From Lottia gigantea (Eukaryota; Mollusca; Gastropoda; Lottiidae): a DNA stretch of 64,000 nucleotides. The DNA is taken from assembly GCF_000327385.1 (NCBI RefSeq), contig NW_008708645.1:1424905-1488904 (forward strand). Direction: 5' to 3'. The position numbers and the translations under genes were made by a program. Each line of letters begins with the position of its first letter. Position 1 is the first letter of the stretch. Under the pieces are notes generated by a model. The model saw nothing but the letters and a program-made list of their open reading frames with translations, was not told the DNA's origin and made no database searches. This document shows, piece after piece, positions 30,740-41,839 of the stretch.

Positions 30740-31611
30740 CATTTGATCTCTTGTAAATGATTTTCTACTTGCCGAAACTCTTCCTCCTTTAATAGATTGT
30801 CTGATAAAATTTCTTATAAAAGGATTATTATGTGAGTAAACTTTCTCTATGTTTTGCTTTTCAGTATGTTTTACAACAAGTCTTGTGCTTTTATAATATT
30901 CTTTGTCAAACTATTAAGTAGTCTTGTTTCTACTTCAGTTGTTGGGGTTATTACTCGAACATATAATATATTTGTTATTTAAAATTTAGCATTTAAATTG
31001 TTTTCTCCAAAATCATTTTCTCTATCATTTTTATTGTTCTTTGCAGGTGGAATTTTAAAGGAAGTCCAATGTAAACCTTTCTATGTTCCAAGTAAACCGA
31101 ATAGTGAAAATAGAGTACAATACATAAGTTCCCCAACTGTTACCATCAACAGTTTGCTTAAAAGAACTCTTTTTTTAATCTTTATTATTTTCAACTTTTG
31201 ATTCACTGATCAATTTTCTATCATCAGTTCTAACTCTTCATTCGCTGGCAATGTCTTGTGGATTTATATGAATTATTCCATCTCCCAAATCTGGAATCCT
31301 AACCAATAATGAGGTATAGTCTTTTGGGTAAAGTAGAATTTTCACCTGGGTGTTTCAATTATATTTCAAAAGAAAAATTTGACCTAAAATTTGGAAGCGT
31401 GTAATCTTTTATTTCTGAGTTCTCTCATTTTGAGCAAATCATCTAATTCACCTTTTTTTTGACAGATTTTAAAATGGCAGTTACGGCATGTCCTATTGAA
31501 AAAAACAGCTTTTACTCCAGAGTAAATGAGGTCCTTGTTATTTGCTATAAATGATGCGACTTTATGTAGAAGAACGTCATCGCAGATAAACCCATCAACG
31601 CTGTATTTAAA
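30740..31611 (-). mobile_element. Traces of a second Polinton (fossil)
   Basis: Minus-strand readings suggest Polinton genes: NPFIRNFIRQSIKGGRV at 30740-30850, like the stretch before the active site of protein-primed DNA polymerase B; ILLYPKDYTSLLVRIPDLGD at about 31250-31360; and KVASFIANNKDLIYSGVKAV at 31390-31611, similar to the small protein at 2806-3050. The Gypsy element ends exactly here, and related sequence resumes at 38834-38960, so Gypsy inserted into this fossil; the LINE at 25876-30737 truncates it on the other side. Old and heavily broken. Confidence 0.45.
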
Positions 31612-31993
31612 TGTGACCGAGTACGTTGTCGTCGTCGTGTGTACTGGTCACAGAAATAGTTCCATATTAAATAAGATACACTTTATTACACATCAGTAAG
31701 CAGATACAGAGCAAATCAAGAAAACAAAGCTATAGTACTAGGGAACAATGGCTCAGCAGTGCTGGTTTACCTAAGACCCTTACTCTTCAATGTCTGCTTA
31801 ATTCTGTCATATCACACCACCTGCACCAGAGGTCATAGGTCATTATACTATATTTAGCAACTTATTCAGGCTAATAACAACATAGTAGAACAAGATCAAA
31901 GACAATGACATCTGCATGATGAGTGATATCCACTAGTTGAAGTGAAGGTCTAAAGCTTAGTTTAAAGGGACATTATTATGTCACACTGTTACA
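31612..31993 (-). repeat. 3' LTR of the Gypsy element
   Basis: 382 bp, starting tgtgaccgag and ending gttaca on the plus strand. The purine-rich tract beside its inner edge (minus strand, about 31994-32010, AAAGTGAGGGAGAG) is the likely polypurine tract for plus-strand priming. Confidence 0.92.
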
Positions 31994-32161
31994 CTCTCCC
32001 TCACTTTGAAATAAATGCGTCCCTGCATTTAGTATGATTAAAAACTAAACAAAAATGTGAAGAAAAGAAAAAAAAAAAAAAAAAAAAAATATAGAAAATT
32101 CACAAACAATAGTAGAAAGCAACCATTGCAGAGTTTTGTTTAAGTTCCAAACATTTGCGAA

Positions 32162-33607
32162 TTAATCACTTTGTTGTTGCAATAGCGTACCCAATTCTCT
32201 AATAGTTGTAGCAACTAAGGAGTTACTTAATTTAATCATAGCTTCTGAGAAATCTACTGAAATGTTACTGTTAATAGCACTTGTAGGTAATTTATGAATG
32301 TTACGATGAGTTCCACGAGTAGAACGAGTTGATCTTCGTACAGTAGTATCTATTTGTGGGTTAGGAGGAGGTTCGTCTATAATCATAGGATATTCGTCTT
32401 CGGTGGTTTCATTATCAGGATCCACTATGTTAACACCTGGATTAAGATTGTTACTGTTCACTGGTTTACTTACATCATCATCACTTTCATTGGAGTCAAG
32501 TATTGGATTAGTGGTATTGTTATTATCGTTAACTGTGTTGTCTTCAACAGGATCAGGATGTTCTTGTTGCTCTCGTTCAATCGGAACATGTTCAGGACAT
32601 AATTTAAGTTCGGATCTATGAAGAGTTTTACTTATTGTATGATCATTAACTGGGCTGACAATATACACATGGTTATCATCTTCAACCCTCTCCATAACAG
32701 AATAAACAACAGGGAACCAATGATCCTGAATCTTGTTTCTTCCTAGAATACCCCTTAATTTGCAATAAACCAGCTGTCCAACTTCCAAAGGAGCATCGTG
32801 AGCATTCTCATCAATGTCATTCCTTTTATCAGCTGCTGCTAACAATGACTCGTAAGCTTTCTCATATGCAAATTGGAGACTTTTTTGATGTTCTACCACC
32901 CATGAATAACTATATTGATCATTTGAAGTTTTACCCAATAAAATGTCTATTGGCAGTACAGGATTCCGTCCAAATAGTAGAAAATATGGAGTATAACCAG
33001 TTGACGCATGAATAGTGGTATTATACGACAACATTAACTCTGGTAGATGTTCTGGCCATCGTCGTTTTAATCCTGGCGATAATGTTCGTAAGAGATTATG
33101 TAAGGTTCTATTAAACCTTTCAGTTTGTCCATTACCCTGTGGGTGATAAGGGGTGGTGCGACTTTTCTTAATACTATAAATAGCGCAAAGATGTTTAATT
33201 ATTTCCGATTCAAAATTTCGACCTTGGTCGGAGTGCAGACGTTTTGGTACACCATACTTGACAAACCATTCCTTAACAAGCACTTTTGCAGTTGTACTGG
33301 CTTTCTGATCTTTAGTAGCAATTGCCATGGCAAATTTCGAAAATACATCCGTGATGACTAACACATTTTCCATTCCATTAGATGCCTTATCTAACAACGT
33401 GTAATCAATGGCAACTACTTCTAACGGTTTCGAAGCTAACAAATTTTTCATGGTGATATGTACTTTGGTATTTGGTTTGGAAACAGCACATCTAACACAA
33501 TTTTTGCACTTCTTTTGAATGTCTTTCCACATTCCAGAACAATAACATCTAGATCTTATAGAATTAAAAGTTCTCTCAATCCCTTGATGACCGGAATTAT
33601 CATGCAA
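32162..33607 (-). CDS. Gypsy integrase (fossil)
   Basis: A 481-residue frame. The HHCC zinc domain (HDNSGHQGIERTFNSIRS ... CKNCVRC) is followed by the DDE core: VVAIDYTLL, LHSDQGRNFESE and HPQGNGQTERFNRTLHN, with Asp, Asp and Glu all present. Then come the 'PxxL' region (YTPYFLLFGRNPVLPIDILL) and a basic linker with an Arg/Tyr core. The C-terminal 140 residues are Asp/Asn-rich, with no clear chromodomain. Confidence 0.92.
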   Translation of the reverse strand: MHDNSGHQGIERTFNSIRSRCYCSGMWKDIQKKCKNCVRCAVSKPNTKVHITMKNLLASKPLEVVAIDYTLLDKASNGMENVLVITDVFSKFAMAIATKDQKASTTAKVLVKEWFVKYGVPKRLHSDQGRNFESEIIKHLCAIYSIKKSRTTPYHPQGNGQTERFNRTLHNLLRTLSPGLKRRWPEHLPELMLSYNTTIHASTGYTPYFLLFGRNPVLPIDILLGKTSNDQYSYSWVVEHQKSLQFAYEKAYESLLAAADKRNDIDENAHDAPLEVGQLVYCKLRGILGRNKIQDHWFPVVYSVMERVEDDNHVYIVSPVNDHTISKTLHRSELKLCPEHVPIEREQQEHPDPVEDNTVNDNNNTTNPILDSNESDDDVSKPVNSNNLNPGVNIVDPDNETTEDEYPMIIDEPPPNPQIDTTVRRSTRSTRGTHRNIHKLPTSAINSNISVDFSEAMIKLSNSLVATTIRELGTLLQQQSD

Positions 33608-33912
33608 ACTCTGTAAAACAGTGTCTTTAAGTTCATCAGGTAATAAAAACTGTTCAATCTCTCCAGTATATGGATCAACAATTTTTCTAAAAAGTAGAGC
33701 ATTCTTTAAATAGAGTCTTTTCGATTGTCTGAAAAGTGTCAGAACAGGTTTTGATAGTGTTTTACGTTGACTTTTTGATGGAGATTTACTTTTATCCCAA
33801 AACGATCGGAATGTTTTGATAGTGCTATCATTATTTTGTAAATACTGTAAATTTTCTTTAGAATATGACGGAAGTATTTCTAAACTTTCACTGTAGATAG
33901 GTGTCGGAAATA

Positions 33913-36369
33913 TTATCTCTTGTTGTAAAACATCTGTATGAAAGTTGATTTTGTTACTTGTTCTATTTTGGGTTTAATATTTACAGATAAATGATTAGTT
34001 TCGACGTCTCTGGGTTTCTTTGATAGTGCATCGGCGTTACTGTTGGTCTTTCCAATTTTATACTTCATTTCAAAATCGAAGACAGCCAAATCAGACATCC
34101 ATCTTTGTTCTACAGCACTCAACTTAGCTGACATTAGGTGACACAGAGGGTTATTATCAGAAAATACTACAAATTTACGACCTAACAAATAATCCCTGAA
34201 TTTTTCGCATAGAGCCCACTTGAGTCCTAACATTTCAAGTTTCCTGGAACTATAATTCTCCATGTTCTTTTCAGATCCACGTAACGCTCTACTTGCGTAC
34301 GAAATAACTCTAAGTTGACCGTTTTGAATTTGTGAATGTACGGCTCCTAGTCCTTCATGACTAGCATCAATTTCAACTTGAAAAGGTTCAGAAAAATCAG
34401 CAAATCCTAAAATAGGTGCACTCGTCAAAGTCTGTTTAAGTGTTTCAAAAGCATTATCACAATTTTCATTCCACAAAGAAAATAAATTTGATTTCTTAGC
34501 CTGATCTGTTTCTTTTAAAACTGAATGCAATGGGGCAGTTATTTTGGCAAAATCCTTTACATATCTCCTGTAGAATCCACAGAATCCTAAAAATGTTCTC
34601 ATCTCTCTACAGGTTTTTGGTTTAGGCCAATCAGTGACTGATTTGATTTTGTCTGGGTCGGTACTAACTCCACTTGAAGATACAACATGACCCAAGTATT
34701 TGACTTCAGATCGGAATAAAAAACATTTGGATGGTTTCAACTTCAGTCCATGCTGTCTTAGAATGCTGAACATGTGATCCAGACGTTCTAAATGTTTTGA
34801 AAAACTTTTTGCAAAAACTATTAAATCATCCAGGTAAATAAGAAGAATTTTCAGTACATCGTCTCTAAAGCAACCTTGCATGAGACGCTGAAATGTCGCA
34901 GGTCCATTACAAACTCCAAATGGCATTCGCCGGAACTCAAACAGTCCAAAGGGTGTGGTAAATGCAGTTTTTGCTTCGTCCTTTTTATCCATAGCAATTT
35001 GTGTATATCCAGAGGCCAGATCTAATGAGGAAAACCAACAACTTCCATACATGGCATCTAAACTTTCCTCAATCCTCGGTAAAGGAAATGAGTCTTTAAC
35101 GGTTTTGGCATTCAAATGTCTGTAATCAACACACATACGGATATCACCAGTGTTCTTCTTTCGGACTATAACAATAGGCGAAGAATATGGACTAAAACTG
35201 GGAACAACGACATTGGTGTCAACTAACTTTTGAATGTGATTCTTTATTTCTTCTAATTGTGCTGGAGGTATCCTTCGGTAGGGTAATTTTATAGGGATAT
35301 TATCTGTAAGATGAATTTGGTGAGTGATCGTCGATGTAAAGCCAACATCAAAATCTCCTGTGCTAAAGACATCTTTATGATTTCTTAACAAATTTTCAAC
35401 ATCTTGTCGCTGATCTGAATTTAAAGTATCTGGAATGGGTATTGGTGGTAAATCTGGTTTCTCTTCAGCGGGTGGTTTAAGGTCATGTCCAATTTTCTCT
35501 ACTAAAATGTGATCAGCGTTAACTGAAATCTGGACATTGTTTAATTCTACTTCAGCTTCAACTAACAATCCTAAGCGAGTACGAGGATTTAACCATATGT
35601 CTTTCTCAGAGAAATTAGCAACTTGTACTTGGTAAAGATTTCTATTTGGTTTTACCACAGTATTACAAACTATGATGTTGTTTGGTAGGTGAGTTCGGTT
35701 GGTCAGTTCTTCAATAACTAGCGTAGCGTGTACTTTAGGCGTTATACCAGAAACTTGAACATTAGTAACACTCTTTGATGGTAAAAGTACTGGATAAGAT
35801 GCAGCGACCTTAACAAATCCATGCACAGCTCTTTTGTTGTCTTTATTAAAATTAGCCTTTAACTGTTCTACAAAATTGGTTTGCCCTTCGTGAATATCCA
35901 AGTTCTTCATTTCGGACCATATATGGCGAATGACATTCATTCCCAATAACCCTGGTACCATTTCTTTGCGTTTTGCTGCATGAGGATCACTTGGGTCCTT
36001 GACTACAAGAAAACATTGATTTGGTAATCGCTTCCCGAAAATTCTCAAATCAGCTTGAACTATTCCACTATAAGGTATATCCAGTCCATTTGCAGCTCTA
36101 ACAGTAAGGTAATTGGTCTCTTCGAAATTAGTGGAGCATTTTAAATGTTTGTCATAAAATGACTGAATAATGGTTGATACCTGGGATCCAGTATCAAGTA
36201 GAAATCGACATGACGATGAATGAATTTGACCACTCACAGTAGGACATTCCCCAACAGCGAGGTCAAAGGTTTCACTATTATTTGAGCCTACAGTTTTCGT
36301 ATCACCCCCTCCTCGACTCACAGTTGAAGGTGGGTTTAGTTTTCCTGTTTCCGTTTTAAATCTGGACAA
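33913..36369 (-). CDS. Gypsy pol: protease, reverse transcriptase, RNase H (fossil)
   Basis: An 818-residue frame. The aspartic protease has FLLDTGSQVSTI at about residue 57. The RT has SPYSSPIVIVRKKN, IRMCVDYRHLNAKT, WFSSLDLASGYTQI (first catalytic Asp) and LLIYLDDLIVFAKS (about residue 508), then the connection FLGFCGFYRRYV. RNase H has FQVEIDASHEGLGAV, a Glu in SSRKLEMLGLKWAL, FVVFSDNNPLCHL and the terminal NADALSKKP. This is the standard Ty3/Gypsy order. Confidence 0.93.
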   Translation of the reverse strand: MSRFKTETGKLNPPSTVSRGGGDTKTVGSNNSETFDLAVGECPTVSGQIHSSSCRFLLDTGSQVSTIIQSFYDKHLKCSTNFEETNYLTVRAANGLDIPYSGIVQADLRIFGKRLPNQCFLVVKDPSDPHAAKRKEMVPGLLGMNVIRHIWSEMKNLDIHEGQTNFVEQLKANFNKDNKRAVHGFVKVAASYPVLLPSKSVTNVQVSGITPKVHATLVIEELTNRTHLPNNIIVCNTVVKPNRNLYQVQVANFSEKDIWLNPRTRLGLLVEAEVELNNVQISVNADHILVEKIGHDLKPPAEEKPDLPPIPIPDTLNSDQRQDVENLLRNHKDVFSTGDFDVGFTSTITHQIHLTDNIPIKLPYRRIPPAQLEEIKNHIQKLVDTNVVVPSFSPYSSPIVIVRKKNTGDIRMCVDYRHLNAKTVKDSFPLPRIEESLDAMYGSCWFSSLDLASGYTQIAMDKKDEAKTAFTTPFGLFEFRRMPFGVCNGPATFQRLMQGCFRDDVLKILLIYLDDLIVFAKSFSKHLERLDHMFSILRQHGLKLKPSKCFLFRSEVKYLGHVVSSSGVSTDPDKIKSVTDWPKPKTCREMRTFLGFCGFYRRYVKDFAKITAPLHSVLKETDQAKKSNLFSLWNENCDNAFETLKQTLTSAPILGFADFSEPFQVEIDASHEGLGAVHSQIQNGQLRVISYASRALRGSEKNMENYSSRKLEMLGLKWALCEKFRDYLLGRKFVVFSDNNPLCHLMSAKLSAVEQRWMSDLAVFDFEMKYKIGKTNSNADALSKKPRDVETNHLSVNIKPKIEQVTKSTFIQMFYNKR

Positions 36370-37282
36370 TTTCTTCTAATATGACCAGTCCTGTTGCATT
36401 CAAAACATTTGCCAGTACTACGTCGAGTCAGTAAATTTTGTAATTTGTCAATTTGCCCCTGTTGGGTTTGTATTAATTTCCTTAACTCATCCATTTGAGT
36501 ATTCGTGGTAACAACTTCTTCTGATGTTGCACTGGTATTAACTTTTTCCTTTGGTTTACTCTCTTCTTCAGTCCAATCTAATGCAAACTTTCTGATATCG
36601 ATGAAAGATAATGAGGGATTGTCACGTATTTGGCGCTTCAATTCTTTTCTAAGATGTGCATCGTACAAACCATCTGCAAAATGATCTCTAATGGTAATTT
36701 CAAATTCAATTTTGTTAGGTTCTTTCCTTTGAATGCGTTCCATAAGTTGTCTTAAAGCATAAGAAAATTCTCTGATACTTTCATCCTTCTTTTGGGTTCG
36801 TTCATAGAAAAGTTTGAGTAGATGAGAAGTAGAATGGGTTTCAGAAAATGTACTTCGTATAGCATCGTAAATCAAGCTGGCATTCCCCTTCGCTTTTCTT
36901 AACTTTACTTCTTCTTTCGCATCACCTTCTAGATGAGAATATATAAACCTTGCTTCATCTTCGCCGGTAAGATTAAGAGTTGACACATATTCCTGGATAT
37001 CTTCAATCCACTCGTGTACAGTTAAATCGCCCGAAGTTTTCAGTATCCCTTTAAACTTCTTTGGTTCTCGGGTTCTATCAATGTAAACGACTGACTTAGT
37101 TGCTGATGATGATGTAGTGTTTGATGTTGATGGCAATGAAAACGGAGAATTAAAACGTAAACTCTCAGAAGGTCTTACAGGAGTTGATGTTAATCTAGAT
37201 GCTAGTCTAGATGTAGCCAATTCGCTCTTTAGACGATCGATTTCGTCCTTATAATCTTGTTCAGTTTTTGTAGACTCTGCCA
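36336..37282 (-). CDS. Gypsy gag (fossil)
   Basis: The likely start is the Met of MAESTKTEQDYKDEIDRLKS at 37282; an in-frame Met lies 17 codons upstream. The middle matches retrotransposon gag capsid (VHEWIEDIQEYVSTLNLTGE, FIYSHLEGDAKEEV, FYERTQKKDESIREFSYALR). The end has a CCHC zinc knuckle, CFECNRTGHIRRNCP, for RNA binding. It overlaps the pol frame by about 34 nt, so frameshift expression is likely, as in the family. Confidence 0.9.
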
Positions 37283-37484
37283 TGGTTACTAACAATTTAC
37301 AACAATACCTTCGATGTGACAAATACAAAATCAAACATATGCAAATCAGTTACAAGAAAATTACAATCAATAAAACAAAAGCAATGTGTAGAGCTTCTCC
37401 ATAATAAATACAAATCAAAATAAAACCATATCTGTGACTGTCAAAAACAATTTATCTCAATAGAGCACTCTCCACTGAAATAGG

Positions 37485-38100
37485 TCAATCTGTCTTCCCA
37501 AAACAGCACCGTAAAATATCAATCATTAAATGATGCAACCAACATTTAGCTAGTAAACTAATTGGATGAACACCGTCTGACAGTAAATTTACACTAACTG
37601 TATTTCTAGGCTTCTTATCTTTTCCTTTTCGAAAACGAATAACGTCGTTGGAAAATCCTAAAGTATTTTCATTAACTATTAAATTTAAAAGTTTAATTTC
37701 TTTATTGATCTGATTAATATGTCTGTTAACTACTTTATCTTGCACTTTATATTCGTCTGAATTGTAGCCCGATTTGGTACAGTTATAATATGACACAGAA
37801 ATAGGTGGAATTTCTATAAATTTAATACGACAGTTTTCAAAATTCTTCGAAATATTTATGGCTCTACTGTATTGTCCTACAATGTATGAAACAATTTCGG
37901 AATGTCCGGGTTGCGCAGCAATCAAATAACCTGATTTGGTTGTTACGTCACACGTGCCTAACCAAATGTAAATTACAACTTGTGAATATTCTTCAATCCA
38001 CTCAGGAAGTTTTTGTTCAAGATAGTCTATTCCCGATTTTGTTTTACCTCCGCTTTCACACTCAAATTTTACATTAATTAAACTGTCTCTTTTAAAATGT
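37485..38100 (-). CDS. SGNH-hydrolase-like frame in the Gypsy leader (fossil)
   Basis: An open minus-strand frame between the 5' LTR and gag. It contains KLPEWIEEYSQVVIYIWLGT with LGTCD at the place of the SGNH block III (G-x-N-D), IKFIEIPPISVSYYN as a core beta strand, and LLSDGVHPISLLAKCW, whose D-x-V-H-P is like SGNH block V with the catalytic Asp/His pair. Extra genes occur in the leaders of some Gypsy lineages. SGNH enzymes are esterases; the role here is unknown. The assignment rests on short motifs only. Confidence 0.45.
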
Positions 38101-38450
38101 GTTTTAAATATCTGCCTTTACTGTCACTCAATAAAATCGGAACACAGATTTGGTTTTCACTAGCTCTGATTGGTAAGGGTTTTTCTAAAAACTTGTTTAA
38201 TTTTGATAAACTCATAGCTGCCAGAAATTGTCATAATTTTAAAGTTGAAAATAGTTCCAAAATCAATTAAATGACACAAAAATACTAGAACGTTCTCACC
38301 GTTTTTTCTTCTTTCAATGAATGTTGAATGTCCTGTCTTTAATGTTGAATCACACAGAAAAATGTTCCAAATCAATATCCAAAATCCAGTAGCTTTAAAC
38401 ACAAAATTCTATCCGAAAATCCTGTAAGTCATCCTATCGGCGACGCCAAT

Positions 38451-38833
38451 TGTGACCGAGTACGTTGTCGTCGTCGTGTGTACTGGTCACAGAAATAGTT
38501 CCATATTAAATAAGATACACTTTATTACACAATCAGTAAGCAGATACAGAGCAAATCAAGAAAACAAAGCTATAGTACTAGGCAACAATGGCTCAGCAGT
38601 GCTGGTTTACCTAAGACCCTTACTCTTCAATGTCTGCTTAATTCTGTCATATCACACCACCTGCACCAGAGGTCATAGGTCATTATACTATATTTAGCAA
38701 CTTATTCAGGCTAATAACAACATAGTAGAACAAGATCAAAGACAATGACATCTGCATGATGAGTGATATTCACTAGTTAAAGTGAAGGTCTAAAGCTTAG
38801 TTTAAAGGGACATTATTATGTCACACTGTTACA
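38451..38833 (-). repeat. 5' LTR of the Gypsy element
   Basis: 383 bp, about 99% alike to the other LTR. Just inside it (minus strand, from 38449 downward) the sequence TTGGCGTCGCCGATAGG is at the place of the tRNA primer-binding site; the tRNA was not identified. Confidence 0.92.
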
Positions 38834-39130
38834 TAAATTTTACCTTCTCGTTTTTTTGAAGTTTCATTTTATAATGCCGTAGATTTAACAAAAAATTCTG
38901 AAGTTGTAAGAAAAGGTTGTTATAAAAAGTCAACAAGGAAATAATAATATTCCGTTATATAAATACATTCTCCTCTCCTATAAAACAGTTCTATTGAAGT
39001 ATATTTGTAAATAAAAATTCGTAAGTAAACTAATAAAACGAGTCTTCATATCGGAAGTTCTACATTCAAGGAAGCCATTTTGACACATTATAAAGGGATT
39101 ATTAGTCTTGTGTTTTTTTTTTCGATAATT
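38834..39130 (-). other. Right flank of the Gypsy element
   Basis: 38834-38960 is the continuation of the Polinton fossil interrupted by the Gypsy element. 38960-39130 is AT-rich, with nothing recognised before the LINE fragment begins. Confidence 0.4.
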
Positions 39131-41706
39131 ACAAGACTTTTCCTGTATCTCCAAGCTCGGTAAATCTGTTGTTGATTATGTGTGTGTACCCCACGAAAAC
39201 GTAGATACCATCAAATCCTTTACCGTCCATAGCATGTCTGAACTAAAAAGAACTATTGGGTGTTACTCAGATTCTACTCCAGACCATTCTATTTTAATCC
39301 GGGAAACAGAAAAAGGTAGTGACGTGACAAGTGTTCAGCCACAAAACAAATCCGAAACTGTAAGCAAGTTTGACTTAACAACAATTCTTAATTACTTTTC
39401 AACAAATTCTGAAATTTTGGAACTAGTTAAAGAGACAATAACCTCTATAGAACGTAAAATGAATTAGAAGGTGACATACATAGGCATATAATGACTTTCT
39501 TACCCTAGCAGCATGTGAAATGAAAGCTCGGATTCGCAGTAAAACGGTCCCAAAAGTACGACGAACATTGCAAAAATCGAAATCAAAGTTCAAACCCTAC
39601 TGGAATGAAGGTCTCCAAAAGCAATGAGATAATGTGCAACAATGCGAGAAAAAGTGGCTAAGAGAGGACTCAGATTGTGCCAAACGAGAAGTAAAAGCTA
39701 CCTATCTTCAGAATAGGAAACGTTTTGACATGATGATAAAGACGAATTTTGGAAAATGTTAGGAAAAATCGGTATCGCGAATGATCGAGTCATAGGTCTA
39801 CCAAACTCTGTAAAATACGCTGATGGGGTAATTAAACAGGACAAGGCACAGGTACTAGATATTTGGAGAAGTGAATTCGAAGCGCTATATTCGAACAATA
39901 CAGACCCAAACCCAGAGCCCTCAGATGGCGAATCTACGGATAGCATCCCTGAATTGAATAACCCGATCACAATAGATGAAGTATCACGGGCTGTGAATGG
40001 CCTGAAAATAACCCTCCTCTGGATGTGACCACATCCCATCAGGTGTTTTAAAAAACGAATCTAATTCACAATATCTGTGAGCTGGGAACCGTTCCTGCTG
40101 AATGGACTAAAAGCCTAATACACCCAATATTCAAACCCGGAAGCGATGATAAACTTGTTCCATCTAATTATAGAGGTATTTCCCTTATTTCCGTGACAAG
40201 TAAAATATACTGTCATATCTTGAATAGCAGGGTAAATAAATGGCTTGGTCAAAATAACTCTCTGTCTGACTTTCAAAACAGTTTTCGAAAAAATCTGTTC
40301 AGAGCTGTTCAGACCATATATTTTCGCTATATAACATTATAAATGATATGAAAACCACTCGATAGTCTACCTTTATATGCTATATTGACTTCAAAAATTG
40401 TTTTGACTCTATAAAACGACCCCTTCTTTGGAGAAAATTTAAAAAAATAGGGCTGTGTGGTAAAATTTTAACTGCTATTAAATCACTTTATCATGTGAGT
40501 GCTATTCAAGTAAACATTGATCAATCATATTGGTTTCAAGTAAATGTTGGCGTAAAACAAGGATGTCTATTATCTCCAACACTGTTTTCCATATTTATCA
40601 ACGACCTTTTAGAAGAAATTGACAATTTGAAATTTGGCATTAATATCGAAGACAAACTGTAGATTTCTGTCCTGGCATATGCTGACGACGTAGCCTTACT
40701 ATCACCAGCTCCAGATGAAGCCAGCCTGAACAAAATGTTAAGCGTAATCGATACATGGTGCAAAAAATGGAAATTGTCAATTTACCCCTGCAAATCTAAA
40801 ATAGTACATTATAGAAGCCCTTCAGTTCCCCTATCACTTCATGAGTTTACCTGTGGTGGTTTAAATATTAGTTACGTTGATTCTTACAGATATTTAGGTC
40901 TATGGATTGATGAGCACCTTAATATGAAGAAAGCAACTTCAGAACTTGCCAAGTCTGCTAGTCGAGCTTTGGGCACATTATGCACAAAATATAAGTTATG
41001 CGGAGGAATGTCTTACAAACTTTTTACAAATTTATATAATAACCTTGTTGAGCCAATTCTTTTTTATTGTGTAGGGATATGGGGTTATAAAACTTTTTCA
41101 TGTATTAATACTGTTCAAAACAAAGAAATGAAGTTTTTTCTGGGTGTGAGCAAATGTACCCAAATATTGCATGTAGAAGGCTGGATTTCGTGTGTCGCCA
41201 ATCAGAAAACAGAATGTATTAGACTACTTTGCAAGCTGTATCGAATTGACCCACAAAGACCAGCTTTTCTCTACTTAGGTATATGTCGACTAAAAATAAT
41301 AAATTGTCATACTGTTTTAAATATTGTACATGTTTTAGGATTAAAAGAAATTGTTTTTAACCTATCGATGTCCATCAAAAAAAAAATTGTAAATATAACG
41401 AAAGCTAAATTAATTAAGGTAGATTCAGATGAATGGATTAAAGAATTATTTAATGATAAATGCAATCCTAATGGCAATAAACTTCGAACCTATCGCCAGT
41501 ATATATCAAACCGTATGTTAGAATCCTTTTCAAATGAAAATATCTCCAGGGCAACCAGAAGGTTAATAAGTCAATTGAGAAGTGGTTGTCTCCCTTTGGC
41601 AATCGAAACGGGTCGTTACGCTAAACCGAAAATATCGCTTGAATATCGAACATGCAAATGTTGTAATGAAGATGTCATTGAGGATGAATTTCATTCAGTT
41701 ATATGA
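39125..41706 (+). mobile_element. LINE fragment, plus strand (same clade as 25876-30737)
   Basis: Begins inside the endonuclease (GKSVVDYVCVPHENVD, STPDHSILI at 39150-39310). Then the linker (KFKPYWNEGL at about 39595, FWKMLGKIGIANDRVIGLPN at about 39750), RT start (ITIDEVSRAVNGLK, NYRGISLISVTSKIY at about 40170), motif-B region (VNVGVKQGCLLSPTLFSIFI at about 40550) and YADDVALLSPAPDE at about 40680. A 323-codon frame at 40735-41706 gives the thumb and Cys-rich end (YRYLGLWIDEHLNMK, GCLPLAIETGRYAKPK, CKCCNEDVIEDEFHSV). Several stops and frame changes; 5'-truncated. Confidence 0.85.
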
Positions 41707-41839
41707 GTCATAATTATTCACCTTTAATTGCTCACTTTGTTTATTTGAATCATTACATTTATTCATTTAAAAGTTCATTTTCCATAAAACTCATATTTTA
41801 AGTTTTCATTTAATAAATTATACTCACACCACATATTGT

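Larger units (their letters stand above)
31612..38833 (-). mobile_element. Gypsy/Ty3-type LTR retrotransposon, young fossil
   Basis: 7.2 kb, with direct LTRs at 31612-31993 and 38451-38833 (TG...CA ends) and a 4-bp target duplication TAAA on both sides. On the minus strand the order is leader with an SGNH-like frame, gag, pol (protease, RT, RNase H) and integrase. The LTRs differ at about four positions in 383, so the insertion is recent. The element looks close to whole, with perhaps one or two interruptions. No envelope gene is seen. It interrupts an older Polinton fossil. Confidence 0.93.

Noticed and set aside
30998-31201. Plus-strand frame with a possible signal peptide
   Set aside because: It lies antisense to readings that resemble a Polinton fossil and has no supported partner exon.
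32354-32621. Plus-strand hydrophobic frames inside the Gypsy element
   Set aside because: Antisense to the integrase C-terminus.
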